DNA from: CAVTRI01 sp963737075
Lineage (GTDB): Bacteria > Actinomycetota > Acidimicrobiia > Acidimicrobiales > Palsa-688
Length of the DNA stretch: 64,000 nucleotides
Direction: 5' to 3'
Assembly (NCBI GenBank): GCA_963737075.1
Contig: CAVTRI010000001.1
Location: forward strand, 1,612,001-1,676,000
The notes beneath the pieces were generated by a model. The model was not told the DNA's origin. It did not search any database and worked only from the letters and a program-made list of their open reading frames with translations. A program made the position numbers and the translations under genes. Of this stretch, positions 50,624 through 58,694 are shown piece by piece (within the stretch, counting starts at the first letter, position 1; the number at the start of each line of letters is the position of its first letter).

Positions 50624-52020
50624 CAGCACCTCCCACCGGCGGCGGGCACCGGCATCGCGGCACTGCTGGCTACTTCCGGGGCGTTCGTCCGCGCCACGAC
50701 GTCCAGCCACGACCACGCCGGCAACGCGACGGACGTGAGTGTCACCAGCTGGCTGGTCCCGGGAGCGACGGAGCCGGCGCCGCCGTTACGCGTCACGACG
50801 GAGGCGCCGCAGTGGTCGTAGAGCTCGAACGTCCACGCCACGGGCAGGGGACGGCGTTGCGGGGTGACATCGACGAGGACGCGCACCTCGCAGGGCTGTC
50901 CGCCAATGCACACCTGCAACGGCCGCACGTCGAGCGCCCGGATCGGTCCGGCGGCGGGAATAAACGCCGGCGATTCCCGGGCGGCGCCAACCGCGGGCAC
51001 GGTCGTCGCCGGTGCCCCCCCGCGAAGGGTTTGAAGGTCCCGGGTGATTGGTCCGCGCAGAAAGCTGACCTCAAGGCCGACGACGAGCCCCAGGACGGCG
51101 ACGGCGAGCACCAGACCCCATAAGCCTCTCGCGGCTCGGCGGACCCGGGGGGCGGCGACGTCGCCGGCGGGTGGCGCCGTCGGCCGCACCACCGAGTGCG
51201 GGCGATCGCCTGCAGCCGTCGGTGTCCTGCCGGCTCGGTGGGTCGCAGCCGCGACGAGAAAGGCGAGCTCCTCGCGCACGTCGTCCCGGCGCAAGTCGTC
51301 TCCGATCGCGGCGTCGACGCCTTTCATCACTTCGTCGAGCGACACCGCCTCCGCGCGCGCCCTGATCTGACCGGGCAGGGCGGCCAGGAGCTTTCCTTGT
51401 TCGCTGCGGGCACTGGCCGGGCAGCGGGCGGCCGCCGCCAGCGCGGCGATCACCGCGGCGGCGTCGAGCAGGTCCGCCCGGCGCAGCTCGCCCCAGCGCC
51501 GGATGTCAGGCGTTTCGGCGACGCCCCAGTCGGCCAACCGGGCGACGCCGTCGACGCCCACCTGAATGTTGCGGAAATGCAGGCGGGTGTGGAGGCGCTG
51601 CGTGGCGTGCAGATGCGCGAGCCCCCTGAGCACGTCCCCGGCGAGCAGGAGGGCCTGTGCAGGCGCCGGTTTGACCAGCTCGACGAACCGGCCAAGATCC
51701 ACGCCGCCGTCGAGCTCGGATACCAGCCACAGTCGGCCCCGATGCGTGCCGACCCCGAGCACGGGCACGAGCGTGGGATCCGGAGGGCCGATGACCGACA
51801 CCGCCCGCCGGACGAGCTCGTGCGGCTCGGGTCGGCCACCGGCTTCACCGCGCCCTCCCGACAGCGCGATCGGCCGGGCGACACCGCGGCCTCCGTCCGC
51901 CGAGCGCACGGCCCAGGTGTGGTCCCCGAGCCGTTCGACCATCTCCAGCTCGCCGAGCCATCTCGGAAGCTGGGCGAGGTCCTTCAGGCTGTCGTCACGA
52001 GGAACGACGACCATGGACAC
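50623..52020 (-). CDS. Transmembrane serine/threonine pseudokinase
   Basis: A 465-residue protein. The first 190 residues follow a kinase fold, but the beta-3 lysine is missing (GVARPIAL), the catalytic loop reads HTRLHFRNIQV with Arg in place of the HRD aspartate, while Asp-Trp-Gly replaces DFG. A linker leads to one helix (LWGLVLAVAVLGLVVGLEVSF, 300-320) and an extracellular domain of about 145 residues with cysteines in VCIGGQPCEV, DHCGAS and the last residue. So it probably senses or scaffolds rather than phosphorylates. It is coupled to the RodA-PBP2 gene, where mycobacteria carry pknA/pknB near rodA-pbpA. GTG 52020 or ATG 52014. Confidence 0.8.
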   Translation of the reverse strand: MSMVVVPRDDSLKDLAQLPRWLGELEMVERLGDHTWAVRSADGGRGVARPIALSGGRGEAGGRPEPHELVRRAVSVIGPPDPTLVPVLGVGTHRGRLWLVSELDGGVDLGRFVELVKPAPAQALLLAGDVLRGLAHLHATQRLHTRLHFRNIQVGVDGVARLADWGVAETPDIRRWGELRRADLLDAAAVIAALAAAARCPASARSEQGKLLAALPGQIRARAEAVSLDEVMKGVDAAIGDDLRRDDVREELAFLVAAATHRAGRTPTAAGDRPHSVVRPTAPPAGDVAAPRVRRAARGLWGLVLAVAVLGLVVGLEVSFLRGPITRDLQTLRGGAPATTVPAVGAARESPAFIPAAGPIRALDVRPLQVCIGGQPCEVRVLVDVTPQRRPLPVAWTFELYDHCGASVVTRNGGAGSVAPGTSQLVTLTSVALPAWSWLDVVARTNAPEVASSAAMPVPAAGGRC

Positions 52021-52059
52021 CTGCGATTCCGCGCTTGCTACTGCGGACCCAGTAAATAC

Positions 52060-52074
52060 CTGCGCATTGCGCAG
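52060..52074. promoter_or_regulatory. Palindrome upstream of the pseudokinase/RodA-PBP2 operon
   Basis: CTGCGCA-T-TGCGCAG is a perfect 7-bp inverted repeat about 40 bases before the pseudokinase start. It is the only strong palindrome in this 100-bp intergenic region and is a candidate operator. No clear -10/-35 pair could be assigned; TATTTAC lies next to it. Confidence 0.45.
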
Positions 52075-52120
52075 TGGGTGTCGCGCCGGCGCGGTGACGC
52101 GCGATTTGTAAGCCGGCCGG

Positions 52121-53242
52121 TTACTCGGCGGCCGGCGCCACCCCCACGAGCGCGGCGGCCGCCGACACCCCCTGCCCCCGGGTGACCGCCTCGTCGATCG
52201 CGGCCAACGCGGCGGCGGAGTTCAGGTCGTCGTCCAGTGCGCCCCGCACCGCCTCCAGGGCACCCTCTCCCTGTCCAGCCGACCGCCACGCCTCGACGCG
52301 GGCAGCGGCCGCCGGTAGCAGGTCGTCGTGCCATTCCCAGTCCTGGCGGTAGTGGTGGGCCAACACGGCCAGGCGGATGGCTGCCGGGTCCCACTCTTTG
52401 AGCAGATCATGCACAAACACCAGATTTCCCAATGATTTCGACATCTTGGTGCCGTTGAGGCCGACCATGCCCCCGTGCATCCAGTGCCGCACGAAGAGCG
52501 TTCCCGTCGCCGCCTCCGACTGGGCGGCCTCACACTCGTGGTGCGGGAAGATGAGGTCGGATCCGCCGCCGTGCAGATCAATGGTCTCCCCCAACTCCCG
52601 CATCGACAGGGCGGAGCACTCGATGTGCCAGCCCGGACGGCCCGGGCCCCACAGCGAGTCCCAGGCCGGCTCGTCGGCCGCGGAGGGTTGCCACAGCACG
52701 AAATCGAGCGGGTCCCGCTTGAACGGATCGTCTGGGTTGCCGCCCCGCTCGGCGGCGAGATCGAGCATGCGAGCACGGTCGAGATGGCTCAACTGCCCGA
52801 AACGCGGGAACGACGACACGTCGAAGTACACCCCGCCGCTCGCCTGATAGGCGTGCCCCGACTCGAGGACCATGCCGATGAAGCCCAGAATGTCGGGGAT
52901 CGCCGACGTCGCCCGCGGCTCGGAGAAGGCTGGGAGCAGGCCGAGGGATGCCATGTCGGCGTCGAAGCGATGCATCTCCTCCGCAGCCAGGTCCAGGTAA
53001 TGCACCCCGAGCTGGCGTGCTTTGCGGAGGATGTCGTCGTCCACGTCCGTCACGTTGCGCACGCACTGGGTCTGGTGCCCCCGGTCCCGTAACCGCCGCT
53101 GCAGGACGTCGTATGCCAGGTACGTGGCGGCGTGTCCCATGTGCGCGGCGTCGTACGGCGTGATGCCGCAGGTGTACATCGTCACCGTCGGCCCGGGCGC
53201 GAAATCCACGATTTCCCGCCGGGCGGTGTCGTAGAGGCGCAT
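52121..53242 (-). CDS. mshC: Cysteine:GlcN-Ins ligase MshC (mycothiol synthesis)
   Basis: A 373-residue CysRS-like enzyme ligating cysteine to glucosaminyl-inositol. The MshC-type signature TCGITPYDAAHMGHAATY replaces the CysRS form, the zinc/nucleotide segments WHIECSALS and DLIFPHHE are present and the KMSKS loop is intact. The length fits MshC (about 410) better than CysRS (about 460-500). ATG at 53242; the next gene upstream, npdG, ends eleven bases before. Confidence 0.85.
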   Translation of the reverse strand: MRLYDTARREIVDFAPGPTVTMYTCGITPYDAAHMGHAATYLAYDVLQRRLRDRGHQTQCVRNVTDVDDDILRKARQLGVHYLDLAAEEMHRFDADMASLGLLPAFSEPRATSAIPDILGFIGMVLESGHAYQASGGVYFDVSSFPRFGQLSHLDRARMLDLAAERGGNPDDPFKRDPLDFVLWQPSAADEPAWDSLWGPGRPGWHIECSALSMRELGETIDLHGGGSDLIFPHHECEAAQSEAATGTLFVRHWMHGGMVGLNGTKMSKSLGNLVFVHDLLKEWDPAAIRLAVLAHHYRQDWEWHDDLLPAAAARVEAWRSAGQGEGALEAVRGALDDDLNSAAALAAIDEAVTRGQGVSAAAALVGVAPAAE

Positions 53243-53253
53243 CGGAGCTTTAC

Positions 53254-53937
53254 TCAATCTGCGACGCCTCTGCCCCGCCGGGCATCGTCGAGACCGGTCA
53301 CCCGGATGGCGGCGTGTGTCTTGTACCTCCGGTTGATTTCGAGCAGCGCCGGGGTGAGGGCTTCGATGGCGAGCGCGGACGCGACGCCGCCGGAGTCGAC
53401 ACCACGCAGGCCTGGCAACCGGTCGATCAGATCGATCACCTCCCGTGCTGTGGCCCGCTGCTCGGCGCAGACGAGGACGTCCGCGTCGAGTGGATGATCG
53501 AGGTCGGCCCACTGCTCTGCCGGCAAGTGGTGAAAAGCTCCGGCCACGCGGGTCCGAGGCAGGGCCAGGGCCACCGCCGCCGTCACCGAACCGGTGGGTG
53601 GGAGAAGTGGCACCATTCCCTTGCCCCAACGGGTGAGAGCGTTGGCCATGGAGATAAGAATCTTGCCTTCGAGCGGCTCCTGGAGGTCGCCGACGGTCGA
53701 CAGCACCCCTTCCCATGGTGTGGCCAGCACGACCAGGTCGGTCGTTGCCGCGACGTCGTTCGTGGCCGCCACGAGCCGCAGGTCGCGCCCCTCCCAACGT
53801 TGCCGCAGGGCGGCTACGGTGTCGTCCGCCCGCTGCTGGGAACGGCTGCCGACTACGACCTCCATGCCGACGCCCGCGAGCTGGACAGCCACTGCCTGGC
53901 CGGCCGGTCCTGTCGCCCCGATCACTCCGATGCGCAC
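53254..53937 (-). CDS. npdG: NADPH-dependent F420 reductase
   Basis: A protein of about 227 residues that transfers hydride between NADPH and coenzyme F420. The fold starts IGVIGATGPAGQAVAVQLA and contains VVGSRSQQRA (NADPH 2'-phosphate recognition) and VLATPWEG, typical of NpdG/Fno. GTG at 53937 begins the conserved strand; an in-frame TTG at 53967 would add ten residues. It supplies reduced F420 for enzymes such as the luciferase-like oxidoreductase in this window. Close to mshC, likely in one transcript. Confidence 0.88.
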   Translation of the reverse strand: MRIGVIGATGPAGQAVAVQLAGVGMEVVVGSRSQQRADDTVAALRQRWEGRDLRLVAATNDVAATTDLVVLATPWEGVLSTVGDLQEPLEGKILISMANALTRWGKGMVPLLPPTGSVTAAVALALPRTRVAGAFHHLPAEQWADLDHPLDADVLVCAEQRATAREVIDLIDRLPGLRGVDSGGVASALAIEALTPALLEINRRYKTHAAIRVTGLDDARRGRGVAD

Positions 53938-54011
53938 GACGAAGAGACTTGCACGCACCGTGGGCAACCGTCGACCCGGTGCGCCCTCCGGATGTGCTCG
54001 GGCACTGGCAG

Positions 54012-54017
54012 TAGCGT
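54012..54017 (+). promoter_or_regulatory. Candidate -10 box of the thioredoxin-like gene (leaderless)
   Basis: TAGCGT followed by six bases and the GTG start at 54024, with no Shine-Dalgarno between. Confidence 0.4.
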
Positions 54018-54023
54018 CGAGAC

Positions 54024-54398
54024 GTGCTCAGCGGCGTGACACCCGCAGGCGAACCCGTCCACATCGACGACGGCGTGGCCCCGAGGCTGGTGGCCTTCCT
54101 CACCTCGAGCTGCCTTCCGTGCCGGCTGTGGTGGGCGGAGCTGGGGACGCGCGCCCATCCGGCGGCGGTCATCGTCACGCCGGACCCGTCCACCGAGGAC
54201 GCCCGAGCCGTGGCCGCCCTCGACACCGGGCGCGTCCCTGTTGTGATGTCGAGCGACGCATGGTTCGCCTACGGGATTCGCGGCTCGCCCATCCTGGTCG
54301 TGGAGCGAGACAGAACAGTGGCCGCCAAGGGGGACGCCCACAGCTGGGCGGAGCTGGAGGCCATCCTTCGCCGGGCGGGCATCCCCTTGCCCGCGTGA
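54024..54398 (+). CDS. Thioredoxin-like thiol-disulfide protein
   Basis: A 124-residue protein with a CxxC motif in FLTSSCLPCRLWW and a cis-proline-like GSPILVV later, as in thioredoxin folds. It lacks a clear signal peptide and probably works in the cytoplasm. The LSGVTPAGEPVHI start recalls MauD-like thiol oxidoreductases. Its stop abuts the adk stop from the opposite strand. Confidence 0.7.
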   Translation: MLSGVTPAGEPVHIDDGVAPRLVAFLTSSCLPCRLWWAELGTRAHPAAVIVTPDPSTEDARAVAALDTGRVPVVMSSDAWFAYGIRGSPILVVERDRTVAAKGDAHSWAELEAILRRAGIPLPA

Positions 54399-54989
54399 TC
54401 AGCGCCCCACGGTCGAGGTCACGAGGCCGTCCACGGCGGCGATGATGGCCTGCTGCACCTCGTCGGGGTCCGCAGCGCCATCGACGCGCACGACCAGGCC
54501 TCGCCCCTCGTAGAAGGCCAGCAGCGGTACCGTCTGCTCGTCGTACACATCCAGCCGGTGCTCGATGGTCGCCGGCAGATCGTCGCCGCGGCCTTCCATG
54601 CCGGCGCGGGCCAGCAGCCGGCGGCGGACAATCGGTCGGGGTACCTCGAGGTGCACGACCGCCTGCAGCTCGATCCCCTGGATCTGCTTCGCGACCCGGT
54701 AGGCCTCCTTCGCTTGGCCGAGCGTGCGGGGGAACCCGTCGAGCACGTAGCCACCCCGCTCAACAGCGTCGACCACGATGGGGCGGATCATCTCAACGAC
54801 CAGTTCGTCGGGGACGAGGTCACCTCGCTCCAGGTACTGCGCCGCCTGGCTTCCGAGCGGCGTCTCGGCCGCCACCTCCCGGCGAAAAAGTTCCCCGCTG
54901 GCGATGTGCACGAGGCCGTAATGATCGGCCAGCCGTTTCGCTTGCGTACCCTTGCCCGCCCCAGGCGGGCCGACCATGAGCAGCCGCAT
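54399..54989 (-). CDS. adk: Adenylate kinase
   Basis: A 196-residue nucleoside monophosphate kinase. P-loop GPPGAGKGTQ, the AMP-binding LDGFPRTLGQAK and the lid arginine segment GRGDDLPATIEHRLDVY are present. The short lid lacks the zinc cysteines. ATG at 54989 lies seven bases after TACGGT, a candidate leaderless promoter. It is an extra adk-like gene outside the usual ribosomal operon context, so it may not be the only copy. Confidence 0.9.
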   Translation of the reverse strand: MRLLMVGPPGAGKGTQAKRLADHYGLVHIASGELFRREVAAETPLGSQAAQYLERGDLVPDELVVEMIRPIVVDAVERGGYVLDGFPRTLGQAKEAYRVAKQIQGIELQAVVHLEVPRPIVRRRLLARAGMEGRGDDLPATIEHRLDVYDEQTVPLLAFYEGRGLVVRVDGAADPDEVQQAIIAAVDGLVTSTVGR

Positions 54990-54996
54990 CCCTGGC

Positions 54997-55002
54997 ACCG
55001 TA
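54997..55002 (-). promoter_or_regulatory. Candidate -10 box of adk (leaderless)
   Basis: TACGGT on the minus strand, seven bases before the adk ATG. On the plus strand CAGAAT (55045-55050) has the same relation to the start of the divergent oxidoreductase. Confidence 0.35.
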
Positions 55003-55056
55003 CTGGGCAAGCCGTGACATCCGCCACGACGACGGCGTGGAGGGCAGAATCCCTGC

Positions 55057-56073
55057 ATGGTCATCCCCGTCCGTATCGGCTGCCTCGGCGCCGCCCGCAT
55101 CGCACCGGCCGCCCTTGTCCGGCCGGCGCGCCATGTCGACGGAGCGGAAGTCAGGGCGGTCGCCGCTCGTGACCGCAGCCGGGCGCAGGCGTTTGCGTCC
55201 CGCCACGGCGTCCCGACCGTGTACGGCTCGTACCGCGAGCTCGTAGAAGCGCCGGACCTCGACGCCGTCTACGTTCCGCTGCCGAACGGGCTCCACGCCG
55301 AGTGGACGGTGGCGGCCCTGGCCGCCGGGAAGCACGTCTTGTGCGAGAAGCCGCTCACCGCCAACGGAGCGGAGGCGGAACGGGTGCGGCGGGCAGCGAC
55401 GGAATCGGGGCGGGTGATGATGGAGGCGTTCCATTGGCGCTACCACCCGCTAGCCCAGCGCATGCTCGAAATCGTCGCGGGCCACGAGCTCGGCGACGTC
55501 GAGCGGATCGAAGCGGCGCTGGTGTTCCCGCTCCCACGGTGGTCGGACATCCGCTGGCAGCTCGGCCTGGCCGGCGGCTCGTTGATGGACGCCGGCTGTT
55601 ATCCGGTGCACATCGTGCGCACCCTCGCCACGGCCGTCGGCCGCCAGCCGTCGGTCGTGGCCGCGTCGGCTCTTGTGCGCACACCCGGCGTCGACCGCTG
55701 GATCAAAGCCGAGCTCGACCTCGGAGGCGGATGCACGGGTCGCGTGACGGCGGGGCTGTGGTCATCGCAGCTGTTCCGGTCCTCTGTTCGCGTCATCGGA
55801 TCGAAATCGACCATGTCGGTACTCAATCCGGTTGCCCCTCACTTCTTCAACCTGTTGACGATCAAGGGCGCCGACGGGACCCGGCGACAGCGGGTGCGGG
55901 GCGCGGCGACGTACCACTACCAGCTCGAGGCGTTCGTCTCCGCGGTCAGCGATGGCTCTCCCGTGCCGACGGGGCCCGACGACAGCGTCGCCAACATGCG
56001 TCTCATCGACGACATCTACTTGGCGGCCGGGCTCCCGTTGCGCCGCGGCACGCTCGAAGACGCGGGCGCGTGA
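55057..56073 (+). CDS. Gfo/Idh/MocA-family oxidoreductase
   Basis: A 338-residue NAD(P)-dependent dehydrogenase of sugars or related compounds. The Rossmann start RIGCLGAARIAPAAL, the DAVYVPLPNGLHAEW strand and the catalytic CEKPLTAN lysine are visible, with the C-terminal domain motif GGSLMDAGCYPVH. Substrate not predictable. Divergent from adk. Confidence 0.88.
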   Translation: MVIPVRIGCLGAARIAPAALVRPARHVDGAEVRAVAARDRSRAQAFASRHGVPTVYGSYRELVEAPDLDAVYVPLPNGLHAEWTVAALAAGKHVLCEKPLTANGAEAERVRRAATESGRVMMEAFHWRYHPLAQRMLEIVAGHELGDVERIEAALVFPLPRWSDIRWQLGLAGGSLMDAGCYPVHIVRTLATAVGRQPSVVAASALVRTPGVDRWIKAELDLGGGCTGRVTAGLWSSQLFRSSVRVIGSKSTMSVLNPVAPHFFNLLTIKGADGTRRQRVRGAATYHYQLEAFVSAVSDGSPVPTGPDDSVANMRLIDDIYLAAGLPLRRGTLEDAGA

Positions 56074-56114
56074 CGCTCACCGCGTGGCAGGCGTTTGGCG
56101 CCACTTTCGAGCGT

Positions 56115-56687
56115 CTACTTTTGGAACCACTCAGCTCGGGTGACGATCCACACGACTTCGATGCCGGTGTCAGCCGGCGCTTCCGGTTGCCGTTTTCTCT
56201 CCGTGAGCCGGCGATATCCGAGGCGTTGGGGCACGCCCGAGCTGGCCAGGTTCGCCCGGTCGTGGTGGATCTCGACTCGATCGACCGCGGGGTCCTCGAA
56301 CGCGAGCTCGGTGAGCACCCCGGCTGCCGTCGACGCCACTCCGCAGCGCAGCTTTCCGACGTTGGTCCAGTACCCGATCTCGAGGGCGCCGCGGCCGACA
56401 CGGTCTATCAGCCCGGCAACCCCGGCGACGCCGGCATCGTCGAAGACCCCGACGTTGCGTTCCGCGCCGGTGCCCCACAACTCCTCCCACTGTCGCAGCA
56501 GTACTCGCCGAGCGCCGGACGGCACGGGTTCGCCGGCGGCCCAAGGCATCCACGGTCTCAGGTGGTCGAGACTGGCCGCTATGGCCGCCGCCAGTGCCGG
56601 TTCGTCGGCGACTTTGAGGCGTCTGATGAGCAGCCCGTGCCGTTCGACACCCGACTCGAGGCGCCGCAACAGGCTCCTCCCGACCAT
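56115..56687 (-). CDS. GNAT-family N-acetyltransferase (RimJ-like)
   Basis: A 190-residue GCN5-type acetyltransferase. LIRRLKVADEPALAAAIAASLDHLRPWMPW is typical of RimJ/RimL starts, IGYWTNVGKLRCGVAS corresponds to the acetyl-CoA region and the end shows RLGYRRLTE. The acetyl-CoA loop is less canonical than usual (R-x-x-G-x-A absent, here CGVAS). The frame is open to 56873; I use ATG 56687, as upstream residues do not match the family. Confidence 0.72.
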   Translation of the reverse strand: MVGRSLLRRLESGVERHGLLIRRLKVADEPALAAAIAASLDHLRPWMPWAAGEPVPSGARRVLLRQWEELWGTGAERNVGVFDDAGVAGVAGLIDRVGRGALEIGYWTNVGKLRCGVASTAAGVLTELAFEDPAVDRVEIHHDRANLASSGVPQRLGYRRLTERKRQPEAPADTGIEVVWIVTRAEWFQK

Positions 56688-56927
56688 CGGTCGACCGTAC
56701 GGCGCGTATGGGAGCGCTGCAAGCGCATTGGCGCTCCCGGTGGTGGGCCGGCTAAAGCACAGTTCCTCGAGCGCTTCGGCGGCATGCTCACCGCCGACCA
56801 AGCCGGCAACAGCATCAGCGAGCTCGCCGGCGACGACTCCTGCACCGCCCCCGCATACGTGTTGAGCGTTCACGGGCTCCAGCCCGCCACTTGACCCCCG
56901 ATGGGATGCCGAACAACATCACCGGCT
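56688..56927. other. Gap between the GNAT and chelatase genes
   Basis: About 240 bases without a supported gene. The GNAT frame stays open on the minus strand up to a GTG at 56873 and encodes a bland alanine/glycine-rich stretch; it might be an N-terminal extension. No terminator with a T-run is visible. Confidence 0.4.
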
Positions 56928-58694
56928 TCATGCCAGCGCGGCCGTCACCGCCTGGCAGACGGTTCCCGCGGTCACCTGCTGGAGCGGCACATACGTTGCG
57001 CCCATGCGGGCCGCGAGGCGTGCGGCCAGCCCGAGCCGGGGTCCGCCACCGGCGGGCTCCACGTCGAGGATGACGGCGGGAATCTGCTGGCGGCGGACGG
57101 TGGCGGCGGCGTCGTCGGCAGCGACGCGGGGATCGACGCCGTCGGGGGCGGCGGTGGCCCGGCCGTCGGTCACCACGACCAGCAACGGCCGGTGCGTCGC
57201 CGCCCGGGCGGGGGCGGCCGCGAGATCGAGCGCGGCCGTGATACCGGCGGCGAGCGGCGTGCGGCCGCCAGTCGGTAACTCGGCCAGCCGGGCCCGCGCC
57301 ACTTCGACGCTGCCGGTCGGTCGCAGCAGCACCGTCGCCTCTTCCCCTCGAAAGGCCACGAGCCCCACGAGGTCGCGCCGCTGGTAGGCGTCGACGAGCA
57401 ACCCGAGCACGGCGCCCTTGGCGGCGGCCATCCGCTGATCAGCACCCATCGACCCCGAGGCGTCGATGGCGAGCACGACGAGACGAGCCGTTCGCTGAAT
57501 GTGCACGGCTTGGCGCAGGTCCTCTGCCGCCACGAGCGGCGAGCCGCCAACCGGGGAACCGTCGCCGGAAGCGGCCCGCCGGGCCGCCGCGGAGCGGACG
57601 GTGGCGCCCAGAGCGACGGACGTGACCGGGCCGTCAGGGATGCGGTCGCCGATCTGGCGGCCCCGGCCGGCGGGCGCAGTCGCGCCCCGACCAGGTGCCG
57701 GCCGGCTCGGCGGGCGGGCGATCGCCTGGAGGCCGACCAGCGGGTTGGACGGCGGTGCCGGGTCGGCGACTTCGTCACCGCGGTCGATGTCGGGCGGCCG
57801 GAGCAGACGCGAATCGAGGGCGTCGTCGAGGCGCTGCTGCTCCATGCCCGCCGGCTCCAGCGGGTCGCGCCTCGCCCGGTGGGCCAGCGCGAGCGGTGCC
57901 ACGCGGCGTACGTCATCGGCGGTGGCTTCGGGCCGGCCCTCCCAGCCGGCGAGCGCGGCGGCCGCCCGGCAGATGGTGAGATCGGCCCGCAGTCCCTGAG
58001 CTCCGACGTCGACGCACAGGCCCGACACGGCGTCGATGAGCCGCTCCGGCAGGTCGGCGGGGTGGGCAGCCGCCAATCGGTCGCGGAGTTCGCTGTCGGC
58101 ATCGGTGGCCAGCGCCCGGCGCTCCCAGGCCAGACGGCGGCGGACCGCCTCGGCGCGCTCGGCGGGAGCGGTAGAAGTCCGCACCTCGGCAGCGAGGCCG
58201 AAGCGGTCGAGCAATTGCGGGCGCAGATCGCCTTCTTCGGGGTTCATGGACCCGATGAGAACGAATCGGCTCTGGTGGCTGTGGGAAACGCCCTCGCGCT
58301 CGACCCGGTTGACGCCACTGGCAGCGACGTCGAGGAGGACGTCGACGAGGTGGTCAGGCAGCAGGTTGACCTCGTCCACGTACAGCACCCCGCCGTCGGC
58401 CGCGGCCAGCAGGCCGGGATGGAACCTTGTCTCGCCGGTCGTCAGCGCCCGGGCGAGGTCGATGCTGCCGACGACGCGGTCCTCGGTGGCGCCGATCGGC
58501 AGCTCGACGAACGGGGCCTCGCCGGGCAGCACGGCGGCCAGGCCCCGGGCGAGGGTCGTCTTCGCCGACCCCTTGTCGCCGCGCAGGAGCACGCCCCCCA
58601 GCCGGGGATCGACCGCGGCCAGCAGCAGCGCCAGCTTGACGCCGTCGAGCCCGACGACGGCCGAGAACGGAAAGCCGCTCACGGGGCTGTTCAC
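56928..58694 (-). CDS. ChlI/ChlD-like cobaltochelatase AAA-VWA subunit
   Basis: A 588-residue fused protein combining an AAA+ part (P-loop GDKGSAKTT, Walker B GGVLYVDEVNLLPD) and a C-terminal VWA part with complete metal site (AIDASGSMGAD, then TDGRA), joined by a proline-rich linker. Such ChlI-ChlD proteins energise CobN for cobalt insertion into hydrogenobyrinate diamide. The GTG start overlaps the cobN stop as GTGA, confirming the pairing. Confidence 0.88.
   Translation of the reverse strand: MNSPVSGFPFSAVVGLDGVKLALLLAAVDPRLGGVLLRGDKGSAKTTLARGLAAVLPGEAPFVELPIGATEDRVVGSIDLARALTTGETRFHPGLLAAADGGVLYVDEVNLLPDHLVDVLLDVAASGVNRVEREGVSHSHQSRFVLIGSMNPEEGDLRPQLLDRFGLAAEVRTSTAPAERAEAVRRRLAWERRALATDADSELRDRLAAAHPADLPERLIDAVSGLCVDVGAQGLRADLTICRAAAALAGWEGRPEATADDVRRVAPLALAHRARRDPLEPAGMEQQRLDDALDSRLLRPPDIDRGDEVADPAPPSNPLVGLQAIARPPSRPAPGRGATAPAGRGRQIGDRIPDGPVTSVALGATVRSAAARRAASGDGSPVGGSPLVAAEDLRQAVHIQRTARLVVLAIDASGSMGADQRMAAAKGAVLGLLVDAYQRRDLVGLVAFRGEEATVLLRPTGSVEVARARLAELPTGGRTPLAAGITAALDLAAAPARAATHRPLLVVVTDGRATAAPDGVDPRVAADDAAATVRRQQIPAVILDVEPAGGGPRLGLAARLAARMGATYVPLQQVTAGTVCQAVTAALA

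Noticed and set aside
50623..52020. PASTA-type PknB kinase
   Set aside because: Catalytic Lys and HRD Asp are absent and the outer domain shows no PASTA repeat.
52121..53242. Calling the CysRS-like gene cysS
   Set aside because: The TCGITPYDAAHMGHAATY signature and shorter length fit MshC; CysRS has CGPTVYDxxHIGN and a longer C-terminus.
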